The position numbers and the translations under genes are program-made. Of a stretch of 64,000 nt of DNA, positions 1 to 13,900 are shown piece by piece. The stretch is taken from the NCBI GenBank assembly GCA_025504975.1, contig JANUWI010000022.1, positions 1 through 64,000 on the forward strand, given 5' to 3'. Every line of letters begins with the position of its first letter. Position 1 is the first letter of the stretch. The DNA comes from Plenodomus lindquistii. Its lineage: Eukaryota; Ascomycota; Dothideomycetes; Pleosporales; Leptosphaeriaceae. The notes under the pieces were generated by a model. The model had not been told where the DNA came from. It saw only the letters and a program-made list of their open reading frames with translations, and made no database searches.

Positions 1-2323
1 TTTTTTTATTTTTTAAGTAATTATATACTAAGTTCTATAAAAAAATTATAATTTATAATAAAAGCTATAGATATACTTTATAAATCTCTAAATAAATAAA
101 TTTATAACATAGTTTATAAAAAACTAGAAAGTTATAGTAAATTAAATAGTAAAAAACTAGAATCTATATAAAAAATAAAAGAAGATAGTATTCTACTAGA
201 GTATTAATTATAAAATTCTAGACTAATTTTACTCTAGTAATAAAAGTAAAAGCTACCTAGTATAAAGTAAAAAAAAGGTATAAAATAAGTATATTATAAC
301 TAAAAATACTTATAAAGTATTTAATTAATTTATAAAAACTTTTTCTAAAGAGTAAAAAGTTTAGTAAGCTAGGTTAATAAATAATTTTATAATAAAAAGC
401 CTAGACTCTAGAGTACTAGTAACTTTATTTAAAAAAAAAAAGTTATTTAAAAGCTATTTTAATATAGTATCTATTATCTTTACTACCTAGTAGACTACTA
501 TAATAAAGTTTATTTACTAAAATAATATTTAAACTATCCTTTCTAGCTTTTTTTTTTAAAAAAAGTAAAGTAGAACTACTAGACTAGAATTTTAAAAGTA
601 AAAGAAAAAAAAAAACTAAATAGATATTAAACTATAATAAAAAAGCGTATTACTATAAAAATAAAAAAATAAGTAAAATAAAATAAAAAAATTAAAAGAA
701 TTATAGTAATTTTATTTTAGTTATTTAGAATATTTAATTTATAAACTTTAGATCTAGATTAGTATACTAGTATAGATAAAGCTATAAAGTATACTAGCGT
801 ACTCTATAGCTTTTATAATTAGCTAGTAATAGAAAATTAAAAATAAAGAATAGAGTAAACTTACTTATAGTAGTTATTTCTTTATATTCTATTAAAGTCT
901 AAAAAAAGTAAGTTTAAAAGTTAAAAAACTTTATACTATTATATATATATTTAATAGATATAGATAGAAGAATTCTTAGAGGTACTAAAGCTTTTATTCT
1001 ATATAAAGTAATAAAAGATATAGGAATAAAATACTATTAACTGCTAATTAAAAAAATTATAATTTTTACTTTTTTACTAATTAATTATTCCTCTATTTTT
1101 AATTATATTTTATTTTAAAAGTAGAGCTCTAAACTCTAACTAAATACTACTAATATTTTAGTAATAGAACTTTAGGTACTAACTTTAGATTTAATTATAA
1201 TATAAATATATTATTTTACTATATAAGCTAGAATGTACCTAAAAAAAAATTAGTAAACTTTTTATAACTAATTAACTAGCGTAAATATTTACTAATTAGA
1301 AATCTAGAAAATAAAGCTTATATATATAAAACTAAATTATAGAAATTTAAAAGAATATACTAGATTTATAAACTATAATATAAACTATAAACTTTATTTA
1401 TTTTTAGTTTAAAAAAGTATAGGCGTTAATACTAGTAAAAATTAATATCTAAGTATTTAATAATATATAATTAACACCTATATACTACCTAATAGATACC
1501 TAAATAATTAAACTAATAGTATTTAAAGATCTATTATACTATTTTTATATATTATAGAAATATAATATAGTATAGTTCTTCTATTATAAAAGTTATATAG
1601 AAGAAATAAATTTTAAAGTATATATTTTAATATAAAATTAGATTAGTAAAAAAAATTTTATATAGTATAAAATATATATAATATATAGTAGAGTAAAGTA
1701 TTAGATAAAAAATATAAAAATTTATATTTATCTAGTATATACTAGTAAATATAATATAGAAATAGTAGTAAATATAATATAGAAATAGTAGTACTAAAGT
1801 AAATTAATAGTATTTCTATATAGTAGTAGTAATAATTAGATAGAGAATAAATATTTAATAGAATAGTAAAGTTATAGTACTAGTAATATTATAATATTTT
1901 CTATACTTATAGTAGTAGAAAGTATATAAAAGTATAAAAGTAAAAAAACTATAATATATATATATATATAGTAATACTAATTAAACTTAATAAATATAAA
2001 TACTAAATATAGTAAATAGTATCTATTATAAAAAAAATATAGTATATTATTTTAAAAGTAGTAAAGAATTATAATAATAGTTAGTTAAAAAATAAATTTA
2101 TACTACTAGTATATAAAGATTATATAGAAAAAAAATATACAACTAGTTAATTATAAATATTATATACTAAAGAAAGAATAGAAAAAAGTATATATATAAA
2201 AAATAAGTAAAATAATAATGCTATTTAGAATAAAAAAGTAAATTAGAAAAATAGTAAAAAGTAATATAAAATTTAAATATAAAATAGAAATAATAAATAT
2301 AATAATAGTAAAAATAATAAAGT
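1..2323. other. Degenerate AT-rich stretch, no gene seen
   Basis: No reading frame, RNA gene or known domain could be recognised on either strand. The composition matches the RIP-damaged transposon sequence to its right, so this is probably more decayed element. The only internal structure I can support is the 23-bp tandem duplication described separately. Confidence 0.5.
1744..1789. repeat. 23-bp tandem duplication
   Basis: The 23-base unit starting AGTAAATATAATATAG occurs twice in a row without mismatch (1744-1766 and 1767-1789). It is probably a slippage product in AT-rich sequence; no function is implied. Confidence 0.8.
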
Positions 2324-2600
2324 TTATATTTAGAATAATAATAAAAATAACACAAAAATAATAACAAAAATAATACTAAAATTAATAATAAAAGTAATAA
2401 TACTAATAATAATAGAAAAGATAAGAAAAATAATAAAAAAAGTAATAGTATAAATAATAATTAAAACTATAGTAAAAATAATAATAAAAACTATAATAAT
2501 AATTATAATTAAAATAATAATAATAATAAAAAAAAATAAAAATAATAATAAAAATAATAATAATAATTATAATAATAGAAATAAATTTATTAAGAATTAA
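2324..2600. repeat. AAT/AATAAA simple-sequence tract
   Basis: An irregular tract dominated by AAT, AATAAT and AAAAATAAT motifs on the plus strand. It lies about 1 kb beyond the 3' end of Copia copy A. A comparable tract (23,095-23,290) lies at nearly the same distance from Copia copy B, so the tract may belong to the repeated unit rather than to the insertion site. If translated it would be Asn/Lys-rich, but nothing shows that it is coding. Confidence 0.75.
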
Positions 2601-3569
2601 TTATAATAGACTTTACTCTAATTTTAGGTAGCTTTTTATAAAGTATAGCTATTTTATAAATAAATATTTATATAATGCTAAGTAGTTTAGAATTTAAATT
2701 TTAAATATAAAAAATAAATTTAAAGACTATAGTAATTTTTTAAAATTTTTAAAAACTATAGGTTTATTATATTAAAGAATAAATTACAAAAGTAAAAAGT
2801 TTAATTAAAAGGTAATAATAAATAAGTAAAAAAAGTTATTAATATACTATAGAAAATAGAGATTATATATAGCTAAGCTAGAGTATCCTAATAATATATT
2901 AATACTCTTTTCTACTTTTTATTTAAAAAGTAAATACTTTTTTAAAAGTAATTTTTTCTATTTATATATATTTAATTTTAGATATAAAAAAGTATACCTT
3001 TTAGCTAGTTTTTACTATATAAACTTTATAACGTAACACTTTTACTAAAAAGGCTTTTTATATTCTATAAAGAAAAAAAATAAGTTTAAATACTAAAGCT
3101 AAAAGCTTTTTACTTTAGTTTATTTTAATTTACTATAAAGTAGAGCTATTAATAGAGAGCTATTATATATCTAGGTATAAAAAGCTAATAACTTTTAAAA
3201 TAAATAGCTAAAAAACTAGAAATTATAGTTAGAAACTATTTATTAGTAGTAACTAGTTTTTATACTTTTAAGTATAAAGTATAAATATATAGTATTAATA
3301 AAAAAAAATAAAAAGTATAATTTTTAGTTTAGTAACTTTATTAGTAAAAATATAAATTATAATATCTAGTAAACTATTTTAGATAAGTCCCTTTTATTTT
3401 AAACTATAATAGTAAATTAAACTAGTATATTAAGTATAATAAATTAAATAGTAAAATTTACCTCTAGCTATTCTATTAATACTTTAGCTATATAAGTAAT
3501 TAAAATTAAAATAATAGCTAAAGCTTTTTTTTTTACTAAAATAAACTTATCTAGACTATTTAAAAAAAA
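2600..3569. repeat. Flank shared with 23.3-24.23 kb, probable Copia 3' end/LTR
   Basis: This stretch aligns collinearly by eye with 23,300-24,230. For example, the blocks around 3,040-3,200 and 23,740-23,900 share long runs such as TTTAAATACTAAAGCTAA and AATAACTTTTAAAATAAATA. It follows the C-terminal end of the Copia polymerase on the minus strand. It therefore holds the 3' untranslated region and perhaps the LTR of that element. No second LTR copy was found on the other side of the element, so the LTR assignment is inference. Confidence 0.55.
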
Positions 3570-5180
3570 GATTTAGTATTTAAAAGCTATATAAAAGCAT
3601 AAAAATACTAGTTTTAGTAGTAAGTTATTAAACTATAAGTAAGTTAGTTTTTAAAACTAATAAATTTAAATTTTAAATAATCTTTTTCTAAATAAACTAC
3701 TATTAAATATTAATATACTTACTTCTAGTATAATAAAAATAATTTTTTATAAAAGTAATAGTACTTTAATTATCTCTAAAATTAGTTATTAGAGCTAGTT
3801 TTTATTAAAAAAATTATTAAATACGCTTTATAAATAGATAGCTCTAGTAGTAGCTTAGACTTAGCCTATATACTTAGCTTTATAGGTAGATAGAGTAATA
3901 GTTAACTATTTTTTAAAAAAATAGCTAATAGCTCTACTTTTAAAGTTAAAAATATAGCTAGAGTAAAAGCGCTAAATAGCTAAGTTTCTCGCTTAGTTAT
4001 AATTAGTATAGATTATAAATAGTTAAATTTCTTTTTATATACTAATTAAAAGTCTTTTAAAGTATAAATATACAAGAAAAAACGTTTAACTATAGTTTTA
4101 TAAAATTTAGTTAAATTTACTATAAATCTACTAATATAAAATACTATAAAGGCTAGATATAAATAAATACTAACTATTAAATATATAAAAAATCTACTAG
4201 CCTTAGTATACTAGTATTAGAAAAGTTTAAAATCTTTATATTTTTTTAAAAAGCAGCTTTAAAATATTAATTATAAAAGTTATAACTTTATTATTATAGC
4301 TTTTTACTTAGAATTTAATAAAAACTGTTTTAATATAGGCCTTTTAATATAGTATTTAAATATAAATAGATTATATTAAATAATTTTAATATCTAAATAG
4401 AAATAGTATTTTCTTTTAGAGCCTAGACTTTTTAAAAATTAGATCTAGTAATAAATAGATTATTAATATAAATAGCTATATAGACTATACTTTTAGTAAA
4501 TATATTTAATATAAAAAAAAACAAGTTTTAGCTTTAGCTAGTAAAATAGGTTAAAAAAGTATTATATTTAGTTTATAAGCTTTATTTAAATTTATAAAGC
4601 AGTTTATTTAGTTTATAAACACGTCTAAAACTATTTCTAAATTTTTTAAATTAGTATATATACATCTTTTTATTAACTTCTCTATTAAAAAAAGCTATTT
4701 TAATATTTATTTAGTAAATATAAAAGTCTAGAGTAGCTATAATTATAAATAAAGTTTAATAGAATATTAGTTTAATAACTAAAGTTTAAGTTTTTTAGTA
4801 AGTAACTTTTTTATATTAAAATAAGCTCTAAATAATCTAGTAGGCTTTCTAGTAAAAAAGTTTACTATAAATATATTTTCTAAGTTTATATACTTATTAA
4901 ATACTTAAACTTATTTATATATTAGCTAAAGTACTATAGTAGAAGTATTATTAATTTCTAAAAAAGTAAATTTTTTTTTATAGCTTTAAACTTATAATTA
5001 AACTAAAAGTTTTTTAAAACTTATTTATAGTTACCTAGCTTAAATATAGTAGCTTTACTAGTAACTAAAACTCTACTAAAATAATAAACTAGAAAGTTAT
5101 AGTAATTAAAAAAATAGTTATATTTCTAAATTACTAAAGCTAAGTATATTAGAAAATTCTACTATATATTTACTACTATT
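3570..5180 (-). pseudogene. Ty1/Copia polyprotein fragment, copy A (reverse transcriptase and RNase H)
   Basis: Broken remnant of a Copia retrotransposon polymerase, read on the minus strand. The reverse transcriptase comes first (about 5,150-4,250). Its YVDD catalytic box is now Y-I-N-N at 4,459-4,470, preceded by VYIA and followed by LFITRSN. The RT-RNase H connection follows (ISRFIVNLTKFYKTIVKR, about 4,130-4,080). Next is RNase H (about 4,020-3,780), where the usual YTDADWAGD appears as YTNYNQARN and LSTCEAEYIG as LSTYKAKYIG (3,850-3,895). The copia-type C-terminal tail, whose usual form is NP..H.RSKHIDI, ends near 3,570. Stops stand for Gln or Trp codons and at least one small indel shifts the frame near 4,030. 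Integrase, protease and gag were not found upstream. The homology with copy B stops near 5,180, shortly before the foldback element at 5,401. The superfamily call is firm; the end points are approximate. Confidence 0.85.
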
Positions 5181-5400
5181 AGTAATATAGAATACTAGTA
5201 ATAAAATAATAAGTAATATAAGTTACTAATTTACTACTTTTATTCTATAAAGCCTTTTTATATATATATAATACCTAAAGAACTAGTAAAATAGTTTTAG
5301 TATAGTAAATAATAATACGTATATTATCTATATACTAAATATCTCTAGTAATAGTATATTAAAAAGAGTAGATAATATAAAATACCTAAATTACTTTAAG

Positions 5401-6142
5401 TACGTTAGAAAAAAACCTTTTATAGCATTCTAGTTATTTACTAAGCGCATTATAAATAAGTTAAATTACTAGTAAATAACTAGGAAAAGACTTAAATAGT
5501 ATAGCTAACGTAAATAGCTTAATTTACTTTATTTACCTCGCTTACTCTATTAACCCCACGAACGTTAAACACCATAAAAAATTAAAACTAGTCCTAATTA
5601 AGCAATTGAAATTCTAATAATATAGAATAAATATTAATCTATAAATAAGTTAAAAAATTAGTATTTTAGGCCTAGCCGTTCTATAGTTATTAATTATTTA
5701 CTAAAAAGTTTTAATATTCCTTGCTTAAAAATACTTTACAGAGGCTGCTAATAGTTTAAATAAATAATAAAACTATATTTTTTTTTCGCGCTAAGCCTAT
5801 AAAAGAAATATTTTAGTATTTAGAAACTTCTATTATATTATTATATTAATTATGTACGTTGTTATATAACTTAAAAAAGTTTAAAAAAGTAAAGCTTTTT
5901 TTTATTTTAAACTAGCAGGGGTCTAGGAGGTAAGCAAGGTAATTAAGGTAAATTAAGTAAAAATAGTAATTAAAGTAATTCACGTTACTTACGTTATTTA
6001 CTAGTAAATTACTAGTAAACTACGTAAAAAAAGGCCTTATAAAGTAAAAGTAGTAAATTAGTAATTTACATTAATTACTAGCTATTTACATTACTTTCTA
6101 TTTACTTACTTAATTTACTATATAATAGAATTTCCTAACGTA
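5401..6142. mobile_element. 742-bp foldback/MITE-like element with a RIP-sparse core
   Basis: Two inverted arms flank a 360-bp core. The outer tips are TACGTTAG (5,401) and CTAACGTA (ending at 6,142). Further in, the left arm at about 5,461-5,557 matches the reverse complement of 5,918-6,020. Shared blocks include TTTACTAGTAAATAAC, TTACTTAATTTACC and GCTTAC, and the arms end in CCCC (5,554-5,557) and GGGG (5,918-5,921) facing the core. The arms are imperfect, with CT/GA differences and small indels. The core (5,558-5,917) keeps CA, TG and CG dinucleotides rare elsewhere, such as CCCCACGAACG, CAATTGAA and TACAGAGGCTGC. If the tips are written TA-CGTTAG...CTAACG-TA, a TA target duplication typical of Tc1/mariner-type MITEs is possible, but this is inference. 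There is no coding capacity. Confidence 0.6.
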
Positions 6143-9100
6143 GCCTATTTATACTATGTATACTATCTATACTATATTTATTATATATAATATTTATAAT
6201 TTACTTATAAAATATATTATACTACTATAAATAACTACTATAAGTTATTAAACTATAGGCTTATAGATTATAAATACTTAGTAAATAAATCTAGTAACTT
6301 TAGTATACTAAAAAGGTTAATATATACTATTTAATACTATAAATTTATAAATAATTAAAAGTACTATTTAATTTTTTAAAATCTTTTTATATTTTTTATA
6401 TATATAGTTTTATTTATTCTATATAATCTAGCTATATTATCTAAAGTCTAGACTTAACTTTAATAACTACTATACTACTAGTTAAATATATCTTTTATTA
6501 ATTTTTTATAGATAGTATTATAAAAAAAAATAGTACTACTATATATATTATTAAATAACTCTATTTTAGTAGTAAATAAATAATAGTATTAATTAAATAT
6601 TATAATATAGTATAAATAGTAGTATATAGTATTATATCTATAATATAGCTTAAATATAAAAAGTTTTTATAGTAGTATTTATTATTCTATATTATTTATT
6701 TTATTAGTAGGTATAACTTTTTTAGAGCTAGATTAAAGTTATCTAAAAAGATTAGTAGGCTTAACTAAAAATAAAAGTTAGCTTTAAAAACTTTACTTTA
6801 CTAGTAAAACTCTATAAAAGTTACTTTTACTTTATATTACTTTACTATTATCTTTTTTATAATAGTATATTATTTTAAAAGTAAGTTTATAAGTTTATTA
6901 GCTTCTATACTATTAGGTTTACTATCTAACTTAATTTAATCTACTACTATACTTTCTAGCCTTATAGTTAAGTAATTTTTTATTAGTTTTTTAATTACTA
7001 GCTATTTATTAGCCTTTTATACTATTCCTTTTTTTAACTAAAATAACTAGTCTAATATAAAAGACTTTATAAAATATTAGTATTATTTAGATAACTAGCT
7101 TATAACCTATTTACTAATTAATTAAAGTTTACTATAGCTAATAATTTAACTATATTTATACTTTAATAGCTAATAGTAAAGTCTAAAGCTACTATTATAA
7201 AAGCTATTAATATTATACTAGATATATTCTACTATTTTATAGTACTATTTTTTTTACTTTAATATAAATAAATATTAGATTTTAGTAAATAGTTTAGCTA
7301 TTACTAAATATTTAAATATAGTACTATAGTTAGTTAAATTACTATAAATTAATTTAAACTTTTTATATTATTTAGCTAGTAATATACATACTATTATACT
7401 AGTATAATAGCTATACTAGTACTCTACTATAAAGTAAACTACGTTTATTATATAATAATAGAAGCTAATTAAAGTATTATATATCTAAAGTTATTAGTTA
7501 TATTTTATATAAATAGAAGTATATACTTTTATTATAAAGTTTTTATATAGATTTTATTATAGTATCTCTATTTTAAATATTACTTTTATTTATTTATTTA
7601 ATAAAAGCGCTTTAAAGTTACTTCTATAAAAGTCTATTTATAGATTTACTTTATAGATATAGCTTAAATTATCCTATATAAATAGAGTATATAATAAAAG
7701 CTTTATTATATACTTTATTATTTTACTTTTTTTAAACTATAAATATTTTATTTTCTATTATTTAAATCTCTATATTTAAATTATTTAATTAGACCTAGTA
7801 GTTAACGCTTTACCTTTAAAATAGGTATTTTATAAAAAAAAAGTTTAAAACTATATAATTATTAGTATATAAGTACTTAAATATATTACTAGAGATATAA
7901 ACCTATATTTTTATTCTATTATACTTATTTAAATATACTAGGTATAGATACTCTATCTATTTTCTATAAATATTTAGTACTAGGGTAGATATTATAGGTA
8001 AATAGTATAATTTACTTAAACTTTCTATTACTTTAGACTTTTATAAATATTATTACTTAATTTTATTTTATATTAAATTACGCTTAGTTAAAATAGTATT
8101 TACTAGATATTTAAAGTTATTAAAGTAGTTTAGTTAATAGTTAGTAGTAAACTATATAGATTTCTTATATTATAAATCTAAATTTAAAAGTAGTAGTAGT
8201 AGTAGTAAAATAAGCATACTAGTAGTATATAGTATTTAATATCTTTAGTTAATATTTTTAGTATTAGACTATATATAAATTATTTAGCTAGATATTAGTT
8301 ATAGTTTTAAATTTAATTTTTTTTAGTAAATTATAGTTAGTATATAAAGTATTCTCTAATATAGTAGTTATATATATATAATATTTATAGTTTTATTTAA
8401 ATCTAATTCTATATTCTATTATTATATATATAAATTATAGATATTAGATATAGTTTAACTATTATATATATTTTAAACGTGCTAACTAGTACGCGTTTTA
8501 TAATATAATAGCATACTTTTTCTAAACTTTATTAAACTTTTATATAAACTAAAAGTAGGTAATAGAAAAGTATTATATATATTCTAGATAGATAGTAAAT
8601 ATTTACTAAAACTTAGTATAGTTAATAGAGACTAAAAGAGAATAGGTATATAAAATACTTAAAAGCTAAAAAAAAGTTATTATTTAATTTATACTCTACT
8701 AAATCTAATTATTATTTAGTATTACTTTTTATTACTATATATTAGTATAGAATATTTACTATAATAAATAGACTTTATATATACCTAGACTTTTTTTTCT
8801 ATAATAAATATAGATTAAGTTTTTTTATTAGTAAAAAAGTTTATAATAGTACTATACTATTAGAATATAGCGTTAACTTTTATTTTAGTCTATTAGTTAT
8901 TTTATTTAATATAGTAAAATAAAAAATAGATTACTACTATAAATTTATTATATTCTATATTATCTACTAGCGTAGTATTTTCTATAGTAAAGCTATAAAA
9001 TAAATTCTTAGTATAAATAAAAATAGATACTATACGCTCTATATTATATATAAGTATTATTATAGGTATTTATATTAAAGTATATAGTATTATAGACGTA

Positions 9101-10717
9101 GTTACGCTATATACTTAAGTATTATATTAAAAAGAAATAAAAAAAAATATAGATGTTTATATTTAACTTTAATATATTATATTATAGTTATAGTACTTTA
9201 CTATAAATATAATAACTTTATATTATAAAGTACTATTAAAAGTAGTATAACTACTACTATATCTAGATATAACTATAAAACCTAGTTATAGTAGTCTATA
9301 TTATATAGAATATGTTTTTAAACTATAGCTAAAAAAAATTTATAATAGTATTATATTTTTAAACCTATAGTATATATAGTAGTACTTATTCTAGAATATA
9401 TTTAGTAAGCTATATAAATAGGTTTATAAATTTAATATATTTAATATAGTATAAAAATGTATAGAGTAGTAGAATATATATAGTAAATTTATCTAGTACT
9501 ATATATATAAAATATTTAGTACCTAATATAGCTATTTCTATATTTATAGCTAATAATAATTTAGATAATACCTATCTAAATACACTTTTAATATGTATAA
9601 ATAGTATAGAATTATATAGTTTAAAGTTTAGTAAATAGTTCTATCTAATATTATACTATTATAGTTACTAGCTATATAATATAAATTTTAATACTATTTT
9701 ATATATTTAAGTTTTTATATAAATATATATTTAGCTTTATTTAAACTTTATATATACTATAACGTATATATACTATTACTAGTAGTATAAACTATATATA
9801 AAAAATACTTCTATAATAAATAGATAATATATTATTTAATCTATTTTATATTTACCTTTTCTTTTTATACGCTTATATTATACTTCTTTACTCTTTTATA
9901 AAGTTTAGAGAATACTAAGTATTATATTTGTTCTAGTCTATATAATTAAGTAAATTACCTTTTTATTTTTATTTTTATAGAGTAGTTCTTTTAGTATAAG
10001 GTTTATAGGCTATAAAATAAATACTATATTATATATTTAGAAGTTTTTAAACTTATATAAATATACTATAGTATTATATAGTTAGTAGTAAACTATTATT
10101 ATACTATTAACTTTATTAAATATAGTTTTATTATTAAACTATATAGTCTTTATAGAAGTGTATTAGTACTACTTTTTTAGTACTTTTCTAGTATCTTTTT
10201 TTTCTAGTAGTATAAAAACTAGATAAACTTAGCCTAGTAAATAGCTAACTATAAAGTAGTTATTTTTATTATCTAGCTTAATATACTTTTAAATCTAAAT
10301 ATAGTTTTTTTATTTTTTTCTAGATATATAGTAATTAGTTAAATATTAAACTATAAGTTTTTTTTTAGTATCTAGATTATTTACGCTGTTATTTATACCT
10401 ACCTAGAATATAATAGATTAACTAATTTCTATTTTTATACTTTATATGTATATATTATCTATTTTATATTTATTTTTATTTTTATTTATAATTAGTATAT
10501 TATTACACTTTATCTATTAAACTATAATATAAATAGTAACTACTACTAGAAAATCTAGATAATATAAAGAATCTACTATTTTACTAATAGTTATAGTTTT
10601 TATATAGTTAAAAAAAGCCTTAATAAACTACTTAAGCTTAAATATTATTACTAGAATAGTAACTTTAACTATATAAACTTCTATATTATAATTTACTTAG
10701 ATCTATAGAGTATTTAT
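6143..10717. other. Degenerate AT-rich stretch, no gene recognised
   Basis: I read both strands for transposase, reverse transcriptase and integrase motifs and recognised none. Long stretches free of TGA exist, but stops TAA/TAG are as dense as expected for random sequence of this composition. It is most likely older RIP-destroyed transposon sequence. Confidence 0.45.
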
Positions 10718-10903
10718 TATTAAGAGTAAATTTAAAAGTATTTAGAAAATAGATTATTATATAGAAAATGCTTAAAAAAGTATACTATATATACCTAAAA
10801 TTTTAGTAAAAATATATTCTACTCTATTTATATAGATACTTAATAAAGTTTACTATATATAACTATACTTTAAGTATAGGCTTAGTATATATACTTTATA
10901 ATA
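10718..10903. repeat. Left ~185-bp direct repeat (putative LTR)
   Basis: Matches 18,641-18,823 in the same orientation. Shared runs include AGAGTAAATTTA, TATAGAAAATGCTTAAAAAA and AAAATTTTAGTAAAAATATA, and a perfect palindrome, CTATACTT-T-AAGTATAG, at 10,863-10,879. Differences are mostly C/T or G/A. The size and spacing fit short LTRs of a retrotransposon, but the exact ends and any TG...CA tips have been erased by RIP. Confidence 0.75.
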
Positions 10904-13900
10904 TACTTTTTATTTAGACTAAGTAGTTAATTAGAGGTTACGCTAGTAATATTATATAAAAACTTTTATAGTACTAAACTAATTTTAGTATATAAATATA
11001 TATATTATAATAATAATAAAACTTTATAAAACTTTACTATTCTATTCTATATATTTATTTTTAACTATTCTAAGTTATATATATATAGCTATACTACTTT
11101 TTACTAATTACTTATATAGTATATATAAATACTTCTATAATTTTAGTAATTAACTTACTAATATACGCGTTAGTTACACTTTTTATATAAAAAAAACGTA
11201 TTTTTAAACGCTTTTACTATAATATTATACTTAAATTAGCAAATAAAAAAAGCTTATTAAATAAGTTAAAAAGTAATATTTTAATTTTTAACTTTAATAG
11301 TAAAGTTACTACTTTTACTTTTAATACTACTTCTATATCTCTATATATAAACTCTATTTCTATAGTATTTACTTTTTAGCCTAGTAAATATATTTTTTCT
11401 TTTAATACTAGTAAGCTAGTTAATAAAATTAGTAAAGCTAAGCTTATTAAAGTAGAAATTATAAATATTTTAAATTTTAATAAACGTTTATATTACTTTA
11501 ATAGCTATTTTAATACTAATTAAAGTTTAGCTTTATATTTATATACAGCTTTATAATATTTTTAGGCTATTACTCTAGCTTTTAGTATATATAACTAAGT
11601 TTACTTTTTTATTTAGTAAAGTACTAATATCTAGTTTTTACTTTAACTTTTTTCTATAAACTCTAATCTAGTTAAGTTTTCTAAAAGTATTACTTTTTAT
11701 ACTCTTTTTATAAACTTATATAAATATTCTAGTAATAATAACTTTTTTAAGTTTTCTAGTTTTTTTCTAGTGTAGAGTAAGGCTAAAAGTACTTTTAATA
11801 GTTATTTAAAAAGATATATATAAAAGTATTACTTTTAATCTAGTAAATATAAAAACTAGACTTTCTAGTTTTATTAAAATAAATATTATATTAAATATAC
11901 TAAAAATAAATATACTATCTAATACTATAAACTTTACTAGGCTTATTTTAAAAGTTTAGTTTCTAATAAAAAATTAGTTTATATTAAAACTTATTTACTT
12001 TTTAGTATAGGTACTATCTATATACTAATAAATATAGTTACTAGGTAATATAAATTTATAAAAATAATACTTTTATTTATTTTTACTAATTTTAATAGTA
12101 TTAATTATTTTAAACTAAGCGTTTATTATTACTACTAGCGTTGTTAGAAGTATAGTAGAGAGTACTCTAATATTATTACTTTATATAAAAAGCTTTAGAT
12201 TAAAATAAAGCTTTATAATATAAAAATAGTAAAGTAGCGTTTTCTAGATAATAAAAAAAGTAGTACTTTTAAAAGCTCTCTAGTACTATTTACTTTCTAT
12301 AATTATCTACTAATCTTTTAGAATACTTTTATTATTTACTATATTAATATTTCTATAATTTTATTTTCTCTAGCTATATATAGTCTTTTAGTTAATTTCT
12401 CTAAAATTTCTATTTTTCTTTTAAAGCTTTTTAGTACTTTATATAACTTTACTAAAGCTATTTATAAAAAGTATACTACTATATCTAATACTAATACTTC
12501 TAATACTACTTATTTTACTTTTATTTAAACTATTTCTAACTTTTATATCTAAATTAACTAGACTAAGCTCTAGTATTAAATTTAAAAGTAGCTCTATTCT
12601 AAAAAAAAGCATTACTTTTAGAATTTCTAAACTAAAAAGAATTAATATCTTTAAAAGTAGTAGACTAAATATAATAATAAGTATAATATTTTTATTTATA
12701 GTAATATATAAACTAGAAATACTATTAAAAAAGCTAGTTATATTTTAAAAAGTTTTACTTTAATATTTACTTCTATTTTAGTTTTACTAGTCTAGCTTAG
12801 ACCTAAAGCTTTTTAGCTTTCTAGTTATTTTCTAGCTTCTACTTTATATCTAATTTAGTAGTTTTTAATTACTAATATATAATTTACTAATACTACTTCT
12901 ACTTTAATTTCTAGTAGCCCTTTGAAATAGTCTACTACTACTTCTAGAAGTAAACTTTCTAGTTTAACTAAGTAGCTTAGTTAGAGTAAGTTTAAATTTA
13001 CTACTAGTTTAAATTTAGATTTCTTTAACCTTAGTAAGATTTAAAGTAAAAAAATTAATAATAATTATTTTAATACTATTTATTTAAATATTTTATTTAC
13101 TAATACTACTTTTTTTTATACTATTTCTTTAAACTCTAGCTTTTTTTCTAATAATACAAAAAGTAAGCTTATTAAAAAAGCTTTTAAAAATACTTTTTAT
13201 AGACTTTATAAAAATAAAAAGTATAAAAAAGTATATAAATTTAAAAAAAAAGCTAAATAGAAAATAAAAAGTAATTTTTATAAATAAAAAGGTTATTAGC
13301 TATCTACTTTTTAAAGCTTATTTTATCTAGGTAGTAGTAAAAAGTTAAAAAATTATAGTTTAATATATTCTACTAGTAGAGAGTATACTCTAGCGTTTTT
13401 TTAAAATCTAAATAGCTTTTTTTATCTATAAAGGTTTCTACGCTATAGCGCTATTAATTAATAAAAAAATTTAATTAATCTTTTTTATCTATATTTATAA
13501 TATATACTCTAGTACTTTTTAAATTAAAATACTTTTTTAATTATTTATATTACTATTTTATTAGGTTTATAATAAGCCTATCTACTAGTATATTTACTAT
13601 TTCTATATATATAACCTAGAAAGATCTTTTTAAATACTTTTATTTTAGCTATATATTCTAGATATTAATATAGCGTAATTTAGTAGTAATTTTCTTATTT
13701 TTTTTTACTACTAAGTAGATAGTTTACTAATTATTATAAAAAATTTACTAATATACTTCTAAATCTAGAAGTAGCTTTTTAAAGAATTATTTAAATAGTA
13801 CTACTTTTTTACTTATTTATTCTAGTACTAGAAGCTCTATTTCTATTATAAATATTATTACTATTATTTACTTTATTACTTTCTATATTATTAGACTACT

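Noticed and set aside
2990..5000. A plus-strand Copia protease/integrase reading of the 3-5 kb region
   Set aside because: Some plus-strand words resembled Copia pre-integrase sequence, but the minus strand gives an ordered, much better match through reverse transcriptase and RNase H.
4735..5000. A plus-strand RNase H domain
   Set aside because: The apparent match needed shifting alignments and lost key residues. The minus-strand RNase H at 3,780-4,020 fits without forcing.
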